Positions 34,428 through 43,203 of a stretch of DNA of 64,000 bases are shown here, piece by piece. Position 1 is the first letter of the stretch. Every line of letters starts with the position of its first letter. This DNA is from Marinifilum caeruleilacunae (lineage in GTDB: Bacteria; Bacteroidota; Bacteroidia; Bacteroidales; Marinifilaceae), in contig NZ_RZNH01000006.1 in NCBI RefSeq assembly GCF_013141825.1, positions 62,001-126,000 on the forward strand. The letters are read 5' to 3'. Position numbers and translations under genes: made by a program. The notes beneath the pieces were generated by a model. It made no database searches. It was not told the origin of the DNA and worked only from the letters and a program-made list of their open reading frames with translations.

Positions 34428-35822
34428 ATGAGTGCAGAACAAGTGAGTACGGGAAAAAAAGGGTTCTCAAGAGCCTTTTGGGTGGCAAACTCTGTTGAGC
34501 TTCTTGAAAGAGCAGCCTACTATGGAGTTTTCATTGTAATTACCATATATTTATCCAGAATTCTTGGATTTACCGATATCGAAGCTGCAATGATTTCTGG
34601 TCTGTTTTCGGCTGGATTGTACCTTCTACCAACATTTAGTGGTGCTTTAGCCGATAAAATGGGATTTAGAAAAGCCTTACTTTTGGCTTTTACATTATTG
34701 AGTATCGGTTATGCGGGTCTGGCAGTTTTACCAACCATGCTCGAAGCAGCCGGATTGGTTGAATATACCGAAGTAACCAAATTTACCGGCCTGGAAAAAA
34801 CAGGATGGAAATGGATGATTATTCCTATTGTAATCGTGATTATGATTGGAGGATCATTCATTAAATCGGTAATTACCGGAACAGTTGCCAAAGAGACAAC
34901 AGAATCGACTCGAGCAAAGGGATTCTCGATCTTTTACATGATGGTGAATATTGGTTCTTTCTCGGGAAAAACCATTGTGAAACCTTTACGTGAAGCCATG
35001 GGGAACGAAGGTTTGGTAAACCTTAACTTTTTCTCTGCAGCGATGACATTAGCCGCAGTTTTTGCTGTGTTCTTCTTCTTTAAAACTTCAAAAACAGAAG
35101 GCGAAGGAAAATCATTAAACGAGATTTGGCAGGCATTAACGCGCGTAATTGCAAATGGTCGTTTAGTCGCATTAATCCTAATCGTTACCGGATTTTGGAT
35201 GGTACAACACCAGTTGTATGCAACCATGCCAAAATATGTATTGCGTATGGCAGGTGAAGGAGCTTCTCCTTCGTGGTATGCCAACGTAAACCCATTAATT
35301 GTTGTTCTATCGGTAGGATTAATCACCCAGCTGATGGCCAAACGTACGGCACTTTTGTCTATGACCATCGGTATGTTCATTATGCCGGTTTCAGCCTTGT
35401 GTATGGCAGCAGGTAACTTACTACATGTAGAATCCATTGATTTGGGATTGTTCAGCATGCACCCGGTAGCATTCATGATGATTGTGGGGATTGTTTTCCA
35501 GGGATTGGCAGAATCATTCATTTCACCTCGCTTCCTTGAGTATTTCTCATTACAGGCTCCGAAAGGTGAAGAAGGTTTGTATTTAGGGTTCAGTCATTTG
35601 CATTCATTCGTATCTTCTATCTTAGGTTTCGGATTATCGGGTGTGCTGTTAACCAAATACTGTCCTGATCCAACCTTGTACGAATCAAGAGCAGAATGGG
35701 AAGTGGCTTCGGCAAATGCACATTACATTTGGTACTATTTTGTTGCCATTGCAGCAGTATCGGCAATTGCATTAATTATCTACGGAAGAATTACCAAGAA
35801 GCTAGATGCTCAAAAAGCATAA
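34428..35822 (+). CDS. Major facilitator transporter, peptide-transporter (POT)-like
   Basis: 464 residues with about 12 predicted membrane segments and no signal peptide. The first helix region VELLERAAYYGVFIVITIYLSRILGF resembles the E-R-xx-YYG signature of proton-dependent oligopeptide transporters. The loop GALADKMGFRKALL is the MFS motif A, and AKGFSIFYMMVNIGSFSG is also POT-like. It probably moves a small peptide or other organic solute with protons across the inner membrane. It is monocistronic between two terminators. The substrate is not readable; a nitrate or sugar MFS is less likely. Confidence 0.82.
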   Translation: MSAEQVSTGKKGFSRAFWVANSVELLERAAYYGVFIVITIYLSRILGFTDIEAAMISGLFSAGLYLLPTFSGALADKMGFRKALLLAFTLLSIGYAGLAVLPTMLEAAGLVEYTEVTKFTGLEKTGWKWMIIPIVIVIMIGGSFIKSVITGTVAKETTESTRAKGFSIFYMMVNIGSFSGKTIVKPLREAMGNEGLVNLNFFSAAMTLAAVFAVFFFFKTSKTEGEGKSLNEIWQALTRVIANGRLVALILIVTGFWMVQHQLYATMPKYVLRMAGEGASPSWYANVNPLIVVLSVGLITQLMAKRTALLSMTIGMFIMPVSALCMAAGNLLHVESIDLGLFSMHPVAFMMIVGIVFQGLAESFISPRFLEYFSLQAPKGEEGLYLGFSHLHSFVSSILGFGLSGVLLTKYCPDPTLYESRAEWEVASANAHYIWYYFVAIAAVSAIALIIYGRITKKLDAQKA

Positions 35823-35845
35823 AGCTAAACCAGAATAGATTTTTA

Positions 35846-35875
35846 AACCGTCTCATTACGAGGCGGTTTTTTTTT
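35846..35875 (+). terminator. Rho-independent terminator after the MFS/POT gene
   Basis: Nine-bp stem AACCGTCTC / GAGGCGGTT (35846-35854 / 35860-35868) and a T-tract. Near-identical terminator stems occur at 52199-52216. Confidence 0.9.
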
Positions 35876-36038
35876 GCTAAAAAATGTTTTTGTCACGAGT
35901 TTTATGCCTTTGGAAGATTAGATTTTGTTCGCTGATTTCAGAAAATTATCAGCAGGCGCTCATGCAACAAATTTTCACTTTATCAGATTTTTTGCATCTT
36001 TGACAAACCTAAATGAACCACCTAAGAAACCTAAACCA

Positions 36039-36611
36039 TTGAAAACTCATCCCCAAAATATTGATTTTCTGATCCGTAGATTATCGGTCGAATCTGATGA
36101 AAGAGCCTTGGATGAGCTCTTTCATATTTACTACGACAGATTACTAACAGCATCTTTTGTATTGGTAAAGAGTAAAGACCTGGCAGAAGAAGTTGTTGCG
36201 GATGTATTCTATCGTCTGTGGCAAAATCGGGAGAAACTACCAGAGGTTAAAAACCTTGACAACTACCTGTTTATTAGCATTCGAAATCAATCTCTGAACT
36301 ACATCAATCGTGAACAACGACATGGAAAAGACTCTATTGATGATGTGGTATCGAACCAATTAAGCGAGGAAAATACGGCCGAAGATTTTATTGTTGCCAA
36401 AGAGCTCCAGGATAAAATTACCCAGAGTATTGAAAGTTTACCACCAAAATGTAGGGAAGTTTTTTTGCTCATTCGCTTCGAAGGAAAGAAATACAAAGAG
36501 GTAGCCGAACTGCTCAAAGTGTCTGTAAATACAGTAGATACACAAATGGGAATTGCCATCAAAAAATTGGGCGAAATGTTGGGATATAAGGGAAAATCGA
36601 AAAAAAAGTAA
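36039..36611 (+). CDS. FecI-type ECF sigma factor 2
   Basis: About 190 residues from a TTG at 36039, which yields LKTHPQNIDFLIRRLS, the expected N-terminus of this family. The frame is open back to 35925 but has no ATG before the core, so a non-ATG start is required (TTG 36039, 36000 or 35925). Region 2 (ALDELFHIYYDRLLTASFVLVKSKDLAEEVVADVFYRLW) and region 4 (SLPPKCREVFLLIRFEGKKYKEVAELLKVSVNTVDTQM) are intact. It is 67 bases upstream of fecR 2 and presumably controls the second SusC/SusD cassette. Its leader lacks the TAACCCACTATT block shared by sigma 1 and 3. Confidence 0.88.
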   Translation: MKTHPQNIDFLIRRLSVESDERALDELFHIYYDRLLTASFVLVKSKDLAEEVVADVFYRLWQNREKLPEVKNLDNYLFISIRNQSLNYINREQRHGKDSIDDVVSNQLSEENTAEDFIVAKELQDKITQSIESLPPKCREVFLLIRFEGKKYKEVAELLKVSVNTVDTQMGIAIKKLGEMLGYKGKSKKK

Positions 36612-36678
36612 TTTTTTTCATTTTCTTTTAGTGGAAGATTAAAATAATCCTGTCTTTAAATTGAACTACAAGAATACA

Positions 36679-37710
36679 ATGACGGAAATGACTAAAATAA
36701 ATCAATTGATAGCAAAGCATTTTGCTGGAGATATTTCTAATGAAGAAATGAGTCAACTAAAGGAATGGCTTGATTCTTCGGAAGATAATAGATTGCTATT
36801 TAATGATTTAAAGCAAAGTTGGGAGAGTTTCAACTTGCCTGCTTCATCAGAAGATAAATTTCGTGTTTTGAGCAAGGTGAAAGCGAGAATTAAAACTGAT
36901 GAAATTAAAGAAGATAAAGTAGTTAGACCTCTTTTTAATAAAGTGTGGTATAAATATGCTGCTTCTCTTATCGTAATCGTTTCTGTTTCAATTTTGGCTT
37001 GGTATCAGCTTAATGAACCATTTTCTGTTTTAAATACTTTAGGCTACGAAGTAAATCAGTGTGAAGCCGGCACCCACGAAAAACTAATCTTATCCGACGG
37101 AAGTCAGGTTTTTATGAATGGAGATAGTCGCATCAAATATAAAATGAATGCAGAAGGAAGCGAACGAATTGTATATCTGGAAGGAGAAGCCTTTTTCGAT
37201 GTTGCAAGAGATGAAAAAAAGCCATTTATTATTGGTTTAGATGATGCAGAAGTAAAAGTACTGGGAACTTCTTTTAATATCAAAGCTTATCCTGGAGATC
37301 ATTCGGTGGAAACATCGGTTGTAACCGGTAAGGTAGCATTTAATCACATGCATGGTTTTCTTAAAAAGAATAAGGAAAGTATGTTTTTGGTCCCAGGTCA
37401 AAAAGGGGTAATTAACCATAGTAGCGATTCTTTCGATCAATTAAGCGTAAACAATGAATTGGATATTGCCTGGATGCAAAAGAAGCTCAACTTTAAGAAT
37501 ACCCCGCTTTTAGAAATCACAAAACAATTATATAGAATGTATGGTGTGAAGTTTAAACTTACTGATGGCAGTCTGGAAGATTTAAAAATCACAGCCAGTT
37601 TTGAAAATGAGAAATTGGAAGAAGTCATGAAAATTCTTGAGATGATGAGTGAGTTCTCATATAAACAAGAGAATAACCTGCTAACAATAGGAAAGAAAGG
37701 TGAATTCTAA
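36679..37710 (+). CDS. FecR-family anti-sigma factor 2
   Basis: 343 residues from ATG 36679 (a TTG at 36661 is also in frame). A cytoplasmic sigma-binding region (INQLIAKHFAGDISNEEMSQLKEWL) precedes a TM helix near residues 92-110 (WYKYAASLIVIVSVSILAWY). The FecR domain carries HEKLILSDGSQVFMNGDSRIKY and PFIIGLDDAEVKVLGTSFNIKAY; a DUF4974-like end (NTPLLEITKQLYRMYGVKF...) follows. It lacks the extra VLADG/I-ekdG lead-in found in FecR 1 and 3, so it belongs to a different subgroup. The upstream CTGTCTTTAAA (36650-36660) resembles the -10 half of the ECF motif, but no CACCC lies at the right distance. Confidence 0.92.
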   Translation: MTEMTKINQLIAKHFAGDISNEEMSQLKEWLDSSEDNRLLFNDLKQSWESFNLPASSEDKFRVLSKVKARIKTDEIKEDKVVRPLFNKVWYKYAASLIVIVSVSILAWYQLNEPFSVLNTLGYEVNQCEAGTHEKLILSDGSQVFMNGDSRIKYKMNAEGSERIVYLEGEAFFDVARDEKKPFIIGLDDAEVKVLGTSFNIKAYPGDHSVETSVVTGKVAFNHMHGFLKKNKESMFLVPGQKGVINHSSDSFDQLSVNNELDIAWMQKKLNFKNTPLLEITKQLYRMYGVKFKLTDGSLEDLKITASFENEKLEEVMKILEMMSEFSYKQENNLLTIGKKGEF

Positions 37711-37742
37711 CAAAGGGGAGGAATCCTGAATAATATTCAAAA

Positions 37743-37776
37743 AAAATACCAAAGAATGGCAGCTCTTCGGTATTTT
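37743..37776 (+). promoter_or_regulatory. Stem-loop in the fecR 2 - susC 2a junction
   Basis: AAAATACC / GGTATTTT (37743-37750 / 37769-37776) with an inner AAGA/TCTT extension after one mismatch. It sits where the other two cassettes also carry stem-loops. Confidence 0.55.
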
Positions 37777-37783
37777 AACTAAC

Positions 37784-37810
37784 ATGTAGTAAATTTACTT
37801 GTCAAGTAAA
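37784..37810 (+). promoter_or_regulatory. ATGTAGTAAA element and 17-bp palindrome upstream of susC 2a
   Basis: ATGTAGTAAA (37784-37793) is followed directly by the perfect palindrome TTTACTTG-T-CAAGTAAA (37794-37810). ATGTAGTAAA recurs at 41331-41340 and 43184-43193, and TTGTCAAGTAAA at 41308-41319, so the parts are reused upstream of the next two transcription units. Confidence 0.5.
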
Positions 37811-37849
37811 AAACTAATTGAAACAAACGCAATTGCTTCAACTAGGATT

Positions 37850-40800
37850 ATGTACGACAAAATTAGGAAAAAATATCGATTCAATGCAAACAAAAATTCA
37901 ATTGTTTGTAATTCATCTGCAGCAAAAAGTGGATGCAAATTGTATATGTGGATATTTTTTAAACTGTTCCTGATTTTCCTTTCTTTCCCATCTCTCGCTC
38001 AAAACACACCAATTTATCTTCATTCAATGGGAAAGGATATGAGCATTGAAGACTTTTTCAAAGAAATTGAATCTCAAACCAGTTTTTCTTTTGTTTTTAA
38101 TCCTGATAAATTAATTGGATTAGAGGTTTCCATTCCCGACAGAGAGGAGATCTCCTTGGAGGAATTATTGAGCATGACGCTAAGTCCTATAGGATTTACC
38201 TTTATTTTATATCGTGATAAAATTATTGTGAAGGAATCTGGACCAATTGTTCCAATGACAAAATTAAAGGCAGCAAATAAAGTGGAAGCTGCACAGCAAA
38301 TCCGAATGCAAAAAATTATGATTGGTCGTGTTCTTTGCGATGAGGATGGACTTCCGATTATTGGTGCTTCCATTAGAATAAAAAATGAATTGAGAGGTAC
38401 AGCAACAGATAAAGATGGATACTACAATTTGAGCTGTCTGATAGGAGATACTATTGTTTTTTCGGCCATAGGATTTAATAAAGAAGAGCTGATTGTAGGT
38501 CTGAAGATGATAGAGGATGTGAGATTAACAACCGATGTTGTAAACCTTAAGGAAGTTAATGTAATTGGTTATGGAGAAGAAAGCAAAGAGGAACAAATAG
38601 GTGCCATGAGTTCGGTGAGCAGTTCTATGACAGGTGAAGTTCCTAACAATTTGGATGAAACCCTATCAGGAACAGCAAGTGGGGTTTGGTTTCAGAAAAG
38701 TTCGGGAGTGCCGGGAAGCGCTTCAACCATTGCCATAAGAGGTGTTACCTCATTACAACCCGATGCAAATAGCCCTTTAATTGTTGTGGATGGAGTTCCT
38801 TTGTTTAACACAGAAGAAGGTCTGAGTCAAATTACCTACCAGACAGCCTCTGGTGGTCCGGCTTTTGGACTCCTGGACAATTACGTTTACAACGACCTGA
38901 GAGAAAGTGATTACTTTCAGAAGAATGGTTTAAATATGGTGAACACAGAGGATATCGAATCCATAAGTGTTTTAAAAGATGCCTATTCCACCTCCATTTA
39001 TGGTTCGAGAGGTGCAGCTGGGGTTATTTTAATTCAAACTAAAAATCCTCGCAAATATGGCTTAAGTATCAATTTGTTGATGGAAGCCAGTCTTTCAAAG
39101 CCAATCAATAAACCAAGTTTGATGAATGGGCCAGAGTATGCAAACTTTTACTCCAATTATTACAGCCAGCTAAAGGGAAAGGAAGTTATTTTTCCAAACA
39201 CCTACAACACCAATTGGTACAATAAAGTTGTGAGAACGGCGAATGCTAACAAATTGGCTTTTTCCATTCAAAATAAGAAGCATAATGGTTTTCTTTATTT
39301 CAGCTTTTCACATCTAAACCAGGAGGCTTATGTAATTGGTTCCGACTTTAAACGATACACAGGTAGATTTAATTTTCAGCAAAGCATAAACAATCGCTTT
39401 AAAATAGGTTCCAATATATCAATGACTTCTGAAAAGAACAATTCCCTGCTGGCACCTAAAATTTACCGCGATGCAATTTTAAAAGCACCTAATCTTCCGG
39501 TCTACAATGCCGAAGGTGATTTTAATTTTTCTACCTCGGAAAATCCATACGGGAATTACACAGAGAATCCTGTTGCTATGGCACTAAATGATAAAGGAGA
39601 GGTGCTCGATAATTACGTAATTGCCAATGTTTATGCCAATTTCCAAATCACAGATTGGCTGGCATATAAGTTGGATTTAGGGGTAAACTTTATTGATACA
39701 GATGCCATATCATCCTATCGAAACAGTTATTCCATCGATGATAAATTAAGCATTGAAACCGATGGTTATTCGAGAAAATTTGTGCTTACCAATACCTTAA
39801 CCGGAGATAAGACCTTTGGGAAACATGCGTTCAAATTTGTTTTGGGCCAAAGTTTCGAAGAATCGAGACAAAAAGAAGAGCAATTGCATTACGAGAGCCA
39901 GTATAGAATTACCAATCGGAATGGATACAATTTGGTTGATTATACTACCGATAAACGAAAGTACGCATTGGCTTCGTGGTTTGGAAGGTTGAATTATACT
40001 TACAAACAAAGATTTTTTACAGGGCTGAGCTATAGGGTGGATGGATCTTCACGCTTTAGTAGCGATAACAGGTATCAGATTTTTCCTGCATTTTCGGCCG
40101 GATGGCTTGCGATCAAGCAAAAAGAGGAGGGAATCATTAATAACCTGAAAGTAAGGGCAAGTTTTGGATATTCAGGAGTTGAACAATCCACTTATACCTA
40201 TGGTGCACTGCGAACCTACGAGACACATCAGTATGATTTAACTTACGGGAACAATGTAATTCTAACTGAGGCCAATGGTTCAAACCTTAACCTCTCGTGG
40301 GAAAAAACCAAGAATTTTGATGTGGGAACCGATATCAGTTTTCTGAATGGTCATGTAAATCTATCACTCGATTATTATTCCAAAAAAGTAAATAATCTCT
40401 TGTTATTTACCGATGTTCCTGCTGTATCGGGTTACACCAAACAATGGATTAATGTTGGATCAATGAAAAATACAGGAATTGAACTTACAGTAGATTCCAG
40501 AATTCTGAACAGAGGAGTGAAATGGGATTTGTTTCTAAATGCAGCCTATAACAGAAATGAAGTGCTGGAAATCAATCAAACGGGTTATGAAGTTTGGCAA
40601 GCCGAACAAGCCTACAAATATTTTGAGGAAGGCAAAGAAGCAGCTCAATTTTTTCTTTACCAGTGGCAGGGAGTGAATCCTGAAAATGGAAATCCTCTAT
40701 GGCGTTATGCTGATGGCAGTATCAGTGAAACGCCACCAACCAGCCTTGAAGACAGAAAAGCTCTAGGATCGGGCATGCCAAAATATTCGGGGGGAATGAG

Positions 40801-41299
40801 CAATGTGTTCGCATATAAAGGCATAGAACTGAGTGCTTTTGTGACTTTTGCAAAAGGGAAAAAACTAATGAACGGCACCTCTGCGATATTAAATACCTAT
40901 ACCACAACCGATGTAAACAATTTAAGTGCTGATGCAGCAAACTACTGGCAAACTGAAGGAGAGGAGAATGGGCGTCCGGCCTTATTCAATAAGTCCATTA
41001 CAAGTCAGAACAATTATACCACCAGTCGAACAAGTTCAAGATTTTATGAAGACGCATCGTTTATAAGATTAAAAAGACTTGTGTTGGCTTATCATTTTCC
41101 GATGAAACTCGTGAAAAAACTAAAACTGGATAAAATAAAAGTGTATGCCCAGGCTACCAATTTATTTACCATTACTGGATATTCAGGTATAGATCCTGAA
41201 GTCAGTGCCTTTGGTGTTTCATCTCTCTTGTCGGGTTACGATGAGATTACGATGCCTCAAACCAAGACTTTTAGCCTTGGAATGAGAATTGGTTTTTAA
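37850..41299 (+). CDS. SusC-like TonB-dependent transporter 2a with STN signalling domain
   Basis: About 1149 residues from ATG 37850; the frame is open to a TTG at 37799, but that lies inside the palindromic leader element. It has a signal peptide (MWIFFKLFLIFLSFPSLAQ), STN domain (MSIEDFFKEIESQTSFSFVFNPDKLIG), carboxypeptidase-regulatory-like domain (GRVLCDEDGLPIIGASIRIK), plug (SVLKDAYSTSIYGSRGAAGVILIQT) and a barrel. STN plus upstream FecR 2 makes it the signalling receptor of cassette 2. Unusually, it is followed by a propeller lipoprotein and not by a SusD. Confidence 0.93.
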   Translation: MYDKIRKKYRFNANKNSIVCNSSAAKSGCKLYMWIFFKLFLIFLSFPSLAQNTPIYLHSMGKDMSIEDFFKEIESQTSFSFVFNPDKLIGLEVSIPDREEISLEELLSMTLSPIGFTFILYRDKIIVKESGPIVPMTKLKAANKVEAAQQIRMQKIMIGRVLCDEDGLPIIGASIRIKNELRGTATDKDGYYNLSCLIGDTIVFSAIGFNKEELIVGLKMIEDVRLTTDVVNLKEVNVIGYGEESKEEQIGAMSSVSSSMTGEVPNNLDETLSGTASGVWFQKSSGVPGSASTIAIRGVTSLQPDANSPLIVVDGVPLFNTEEGLSQITYQTASGGPAFGLLDNYVYNDLRESDYFQKNGLNMVNTEDIESISVLKDAYSTSIYGSRGAAGVILIQTKNPRKYGLSINLLMEASLSKPINKPSLMNGPEYANFYSNYYSQLKGKEVIFPNTYNTNWYNKVVRTANANKLAFSIQNKKHNGFLYFSFSHLNQEAYVIGSDFKRYTGRFNFQQSINNRFKIGSNISMTSEKNNSLLAPKIYRDAILKAPNLPVYNAEGDFNFSTSENPYGNYTENPVAMALNDKGEVLDNYVIANVYANFQITDWLAYKLDLGVNFIDTDAISSYRNSYSIDDKLSIETDGYSRKFVLTNTLTGDKTFGKHAFKFVLGQSFEESRQKEEQLHYESQYRITNRNGYNLVDYTTDKRKYALASWFGRLNYTYKQRFFTGLSYRVDGSSRFSSDNRYQIFPAFSAGWLAIKQKEEGIINNLKVRASFGYSGVEQSTYTYGALRTYETHQYDLTYGNNVILTEANGSNLNLSWEKTKNFDVGTDISFLNGHVNLSLDYYSKKVNNLLLFTDVPAVSGYTKQWINVGSMKNTGIELTVDSRILNRGVKWDLFLNAAYNRNEVLEINQTGYEVWQAEQAYKYFEEGKEAAQFFLYQWQGVNPENGNPLWRYADGSISETPPTSLEDRKALGSGMPKYSGGMSNVFAYKGIELSAFVTFAKGKKLMNGTSAILNTYTTTDVNNLSADAANYWQTEGEENGRPALFNKSITSQNNYTTSRTSSRFYEDASFIRLKRLVLAYHFPMKLVKKLKLDKIKVYAQATNLFTITGYSGIDPEVSAFGVSSLLSGYDEITMPQTKTFSLGMRIGF

Positions 41300-41618
41300 A
41301 AAGAAATTGTCAAGTAAATAATTAAAAAAAATGTAGTAAATGAAGATGTTACTGAGTCTGGCAGGGCGATGTAACCCTTTCATGAATTAATTACAAAACA
41401 CAAGTATGAGTCAACATAATATCAATCGTTTGATTGGTAAAAGGGAAAAATACATGCCTGTGTTTTCTGGCTTAGCTTTCGCTGATTGGATGAAAGTGAA
41501 GGGTTTAGGATCTACAATGAGCATTTTAAAGTAATGTGTAAACACGATTTGAAAAATGCTCTCTGATCTCGAAATGATTATTCAATTAACTCAATTAATA
41601 ACCTAAAATTAAATTTTT
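41300..41618 (+). other. Leader region between susC 2a and the propeller lipoprotein
   Basis: Contains TTGTCAAGTAAA (41308-41319) and ATGTAGTAAA (41331-41340), elements shared with the susC 2a leader. A possible 42-codon frame (41406-41534) has no recognisable product or strong start signal. No terminator is seen, so read-through from susC 2a is possible. Confidence 0.5.
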
Positions 41619-43040
41619 ATGAAAGTTTTTAAAAACTCCTGGAGTGTAGCTTTATTACTTTTAGCTATTGTTTGTAATGGTGTATTAAGTTCATGTAGCG
41701 ATGATGATAAACTAAGCGACCTAACTGGTTTATTAAGTTTTGGTTTTTCCGATGAGGCTCTTGCCGATTACGAATTTGTAATTGGTGATGACAATGTAAT
41801 TACCAACGAAATTGCATTGCCATATGGATTTGACGCATCTGCATTAACTCCAGTATTTTCATCAGTACCAATGTCGACAGTTTATATTGGTGAAACAGAG
41901 CAGCTAAGTGGTTCAGCTTCTATCGATTTTTCGGATGATGTAGTGTATAAGGTAGTAGCAGAAAATGGTAGCAATCAGGTAAGCTATACCGTAAGGGTTA
42001 ATGTAGCTACTGATATTACAGCTTGGTCTAACTTATCTCCTGATGCTAAATTCCCTGATTATACATCAGTAGTTGCTTTTGAGGCTGGTGGAAAATATTT
42101 CATCATGGGTGGTAAAAAAGGAGCATCTGGTATTGGTGGACATACTTATGGCATTTTTTCTTCTACAGATGGATCTGATTTCTCAGAAGTAAATACAAAT
42201 ATTTTCAAAGAGTACGGAATGGGTCTAGGTGCTGCAACAGTTAGTCATGATGGTAAGCAATTATTGATTGGTGGTTATACACCTTCTGATTACGAAGTTT
42301 GGGGCGAAACTGGTAATGGTGCTGGTATCAATGCTGTTTGGTCGACCGAAGATGGCGAAACGTGGACAAAAGTGAATGAAGGAGCTGCTGCTGAGCAAAC
42401 ATTCTCGGCAAGAACAAATGCTTCTGTTGTGAATATGAATGGCGATTTGTATTTGACTGGTGGTTATAGTGTTGCTTTTGGAGCTCCTCAACAACCAATG
42501 GCTGATGTTTGGAAGTCTACAGATGGCGGTGCTACCTGGACCAACCTAAATGCTGAATTCGGTGAAGATTTTACACCAAGAGGCGATGGACAATTAATCG
42601 CATATAATGATGAGTTATATCTTATTGGCGGTAGAACTGGTTTCCCATACACTTACTTCAATGAAATTTACAAATCAGCTGATGGTGTGACCTGGACCAA
42701 ATTAAATGTAAGTGTTCCATTTACAGAGCGCGCAAGTTTCTCTTGTTTCGTGTACAACAGCAGAATTTTTGTTGTAGCAGGTTTAAGCACCAAAGAAGTT
42801 ACCGAAGGCGAAAACACAACAAACGTTGATGTTCTTCACAACGATATGTGGGTTTCAGAAGATGGTGGTATCAGCTGGACTGAGATGAATTCAGGTGCTT
42901 TACCAGCAGGATTTGCAAAGAGATATGGTCAGGCAATTATCGTGAATGACAATACGGTTCACATTTTTGGTGGGAATGGTGTTGATGCCGAAGACAATGC
43001 AAAATCATATACTGATGCCTGGAAAGGTGTATTAAACTAA
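41619..43040 (+). CDS. Surface lipoprotein with kelch/BNR-type beta-propeller
   Basis: 473 residues with lipobox LSSC (C26), followed by an acidic SDDDK stretch typical of surface-exported Bacteroidota lipoproteins. An N-terminal Ig-like domain (about 35-130, DDVVYKVVAENGSNQVSYTVRV) precedes a propeller of roughly six blades with repeated GGK/GGY and S-x-DG-x-xW-x-x-(L/V/M)N units (STEDGETWTKVN, STDGGATWTNLN, SADGVTWTKLN, SEDGGISWTEMN). It resembles DUF6242-type proteins of Bacteroides. It replaces SusD beside SusC 2a and may form its substrate-binding lid or bind a host or environmental polymer. Confidence 0.8.
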   Translation: MKVFKNSWSVALLLLAIVCNGVLSSCSDDDKLSDLTGLLSFGFSDEALADYEFVIGDDNVITNEIALPYGFDASALTPVFSSVPMSTVYIGETEQLSGSASIDFSDDVVYKVVAENGSNQVSYTVRVNVATDITAWSNLSPDAKFPDYTSVVAFEAGGKYFIMGGKKGASGIGGHTYGIFSSTDGSDFSEVNTNIFKEYGMGLGAATVSHDGKQLLIGGYTPSDYEVWGETGNGAGINAVWSTEDGETWTKVNEGAAAEQTFSARTNASVVNMNGDLYLTGGYSVAFGAPQQPMADVWKSTDGGATWTNLNAEFGEDFTPRGDGQLIAYNDELYLIGGRTGFPYTYFNEIYKSADGVTWTKLNVSVPFTERASFSCFVYNSRIFVVAGLSTKEVTEGENTTNVDVLHNDMWVSEDGGISWTEMNSGALPAGFAKRYGQAIIVNDNTVHIFGGNGVDAEDNAKSYTDAWKGVLN

Positions 43041-43048
43041 AAACATAC

Positions 43049-43121
43049 GAGAGTCTCAATTTCAATTGAGACTCTCAATTAAAATTCATTGGACTTGCCT
43101 GATTATTGGCAGATAATCAGG
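43049..43121 (+). promoter_or_regulatory. Two strong stem-loops after the propeller lipoprotein gene
   Basis: Perfect 13-bp arms GAGAGTCTCAATT / AATTGAGACTCTC (43049-43061 / 43064-43076) and a second stem CCTGATTAT / ATAATCAGG (43098-43106 / 43113-43121). Neither is followed by a T-run. They probably protect or process the upstream mRNA. Confidence 0.6.
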
Positions 43122-43183
43122 GAAAAACAAGAAGATGAATGCTTGATTGGAAGAGAGATTTCCTAAAGGAATACTCGTGTGAC

Positions 43184-43193
43184 ATGTAGTAAA
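43184..43193 (+). promoter_or_regulatory. ATGTAGTAAA element upstream of susC 2b
   Basis: Third copy of ATGTAGTAAA in cassette 2, 10 bases before the susC 2b ATG; two of the three copies share the preceding AC. Confidence 0.4.
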
Positions 43194-43203
43194 AATCAAT
43201 AAT

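Noticed and set aside
36612-36660. CTGTCTTTAAA before fecR 2 considered as a sixth ECF-type promoter of the same class
   Set aside because: The -10-like half fits, but at the required distance upstream the sequence is GTGGAAG, not CACCC; it may belong to a different sigma specificity.
41406-41534. A 42-codon frame starting MSQHNINRLIGKREKY upstream of the propeller lipoprotein
   Set aside because: No recognisable family, no clear ribosome-binding sequence, and it overlaps a region that looks like a leader; chance occurrence is likely.
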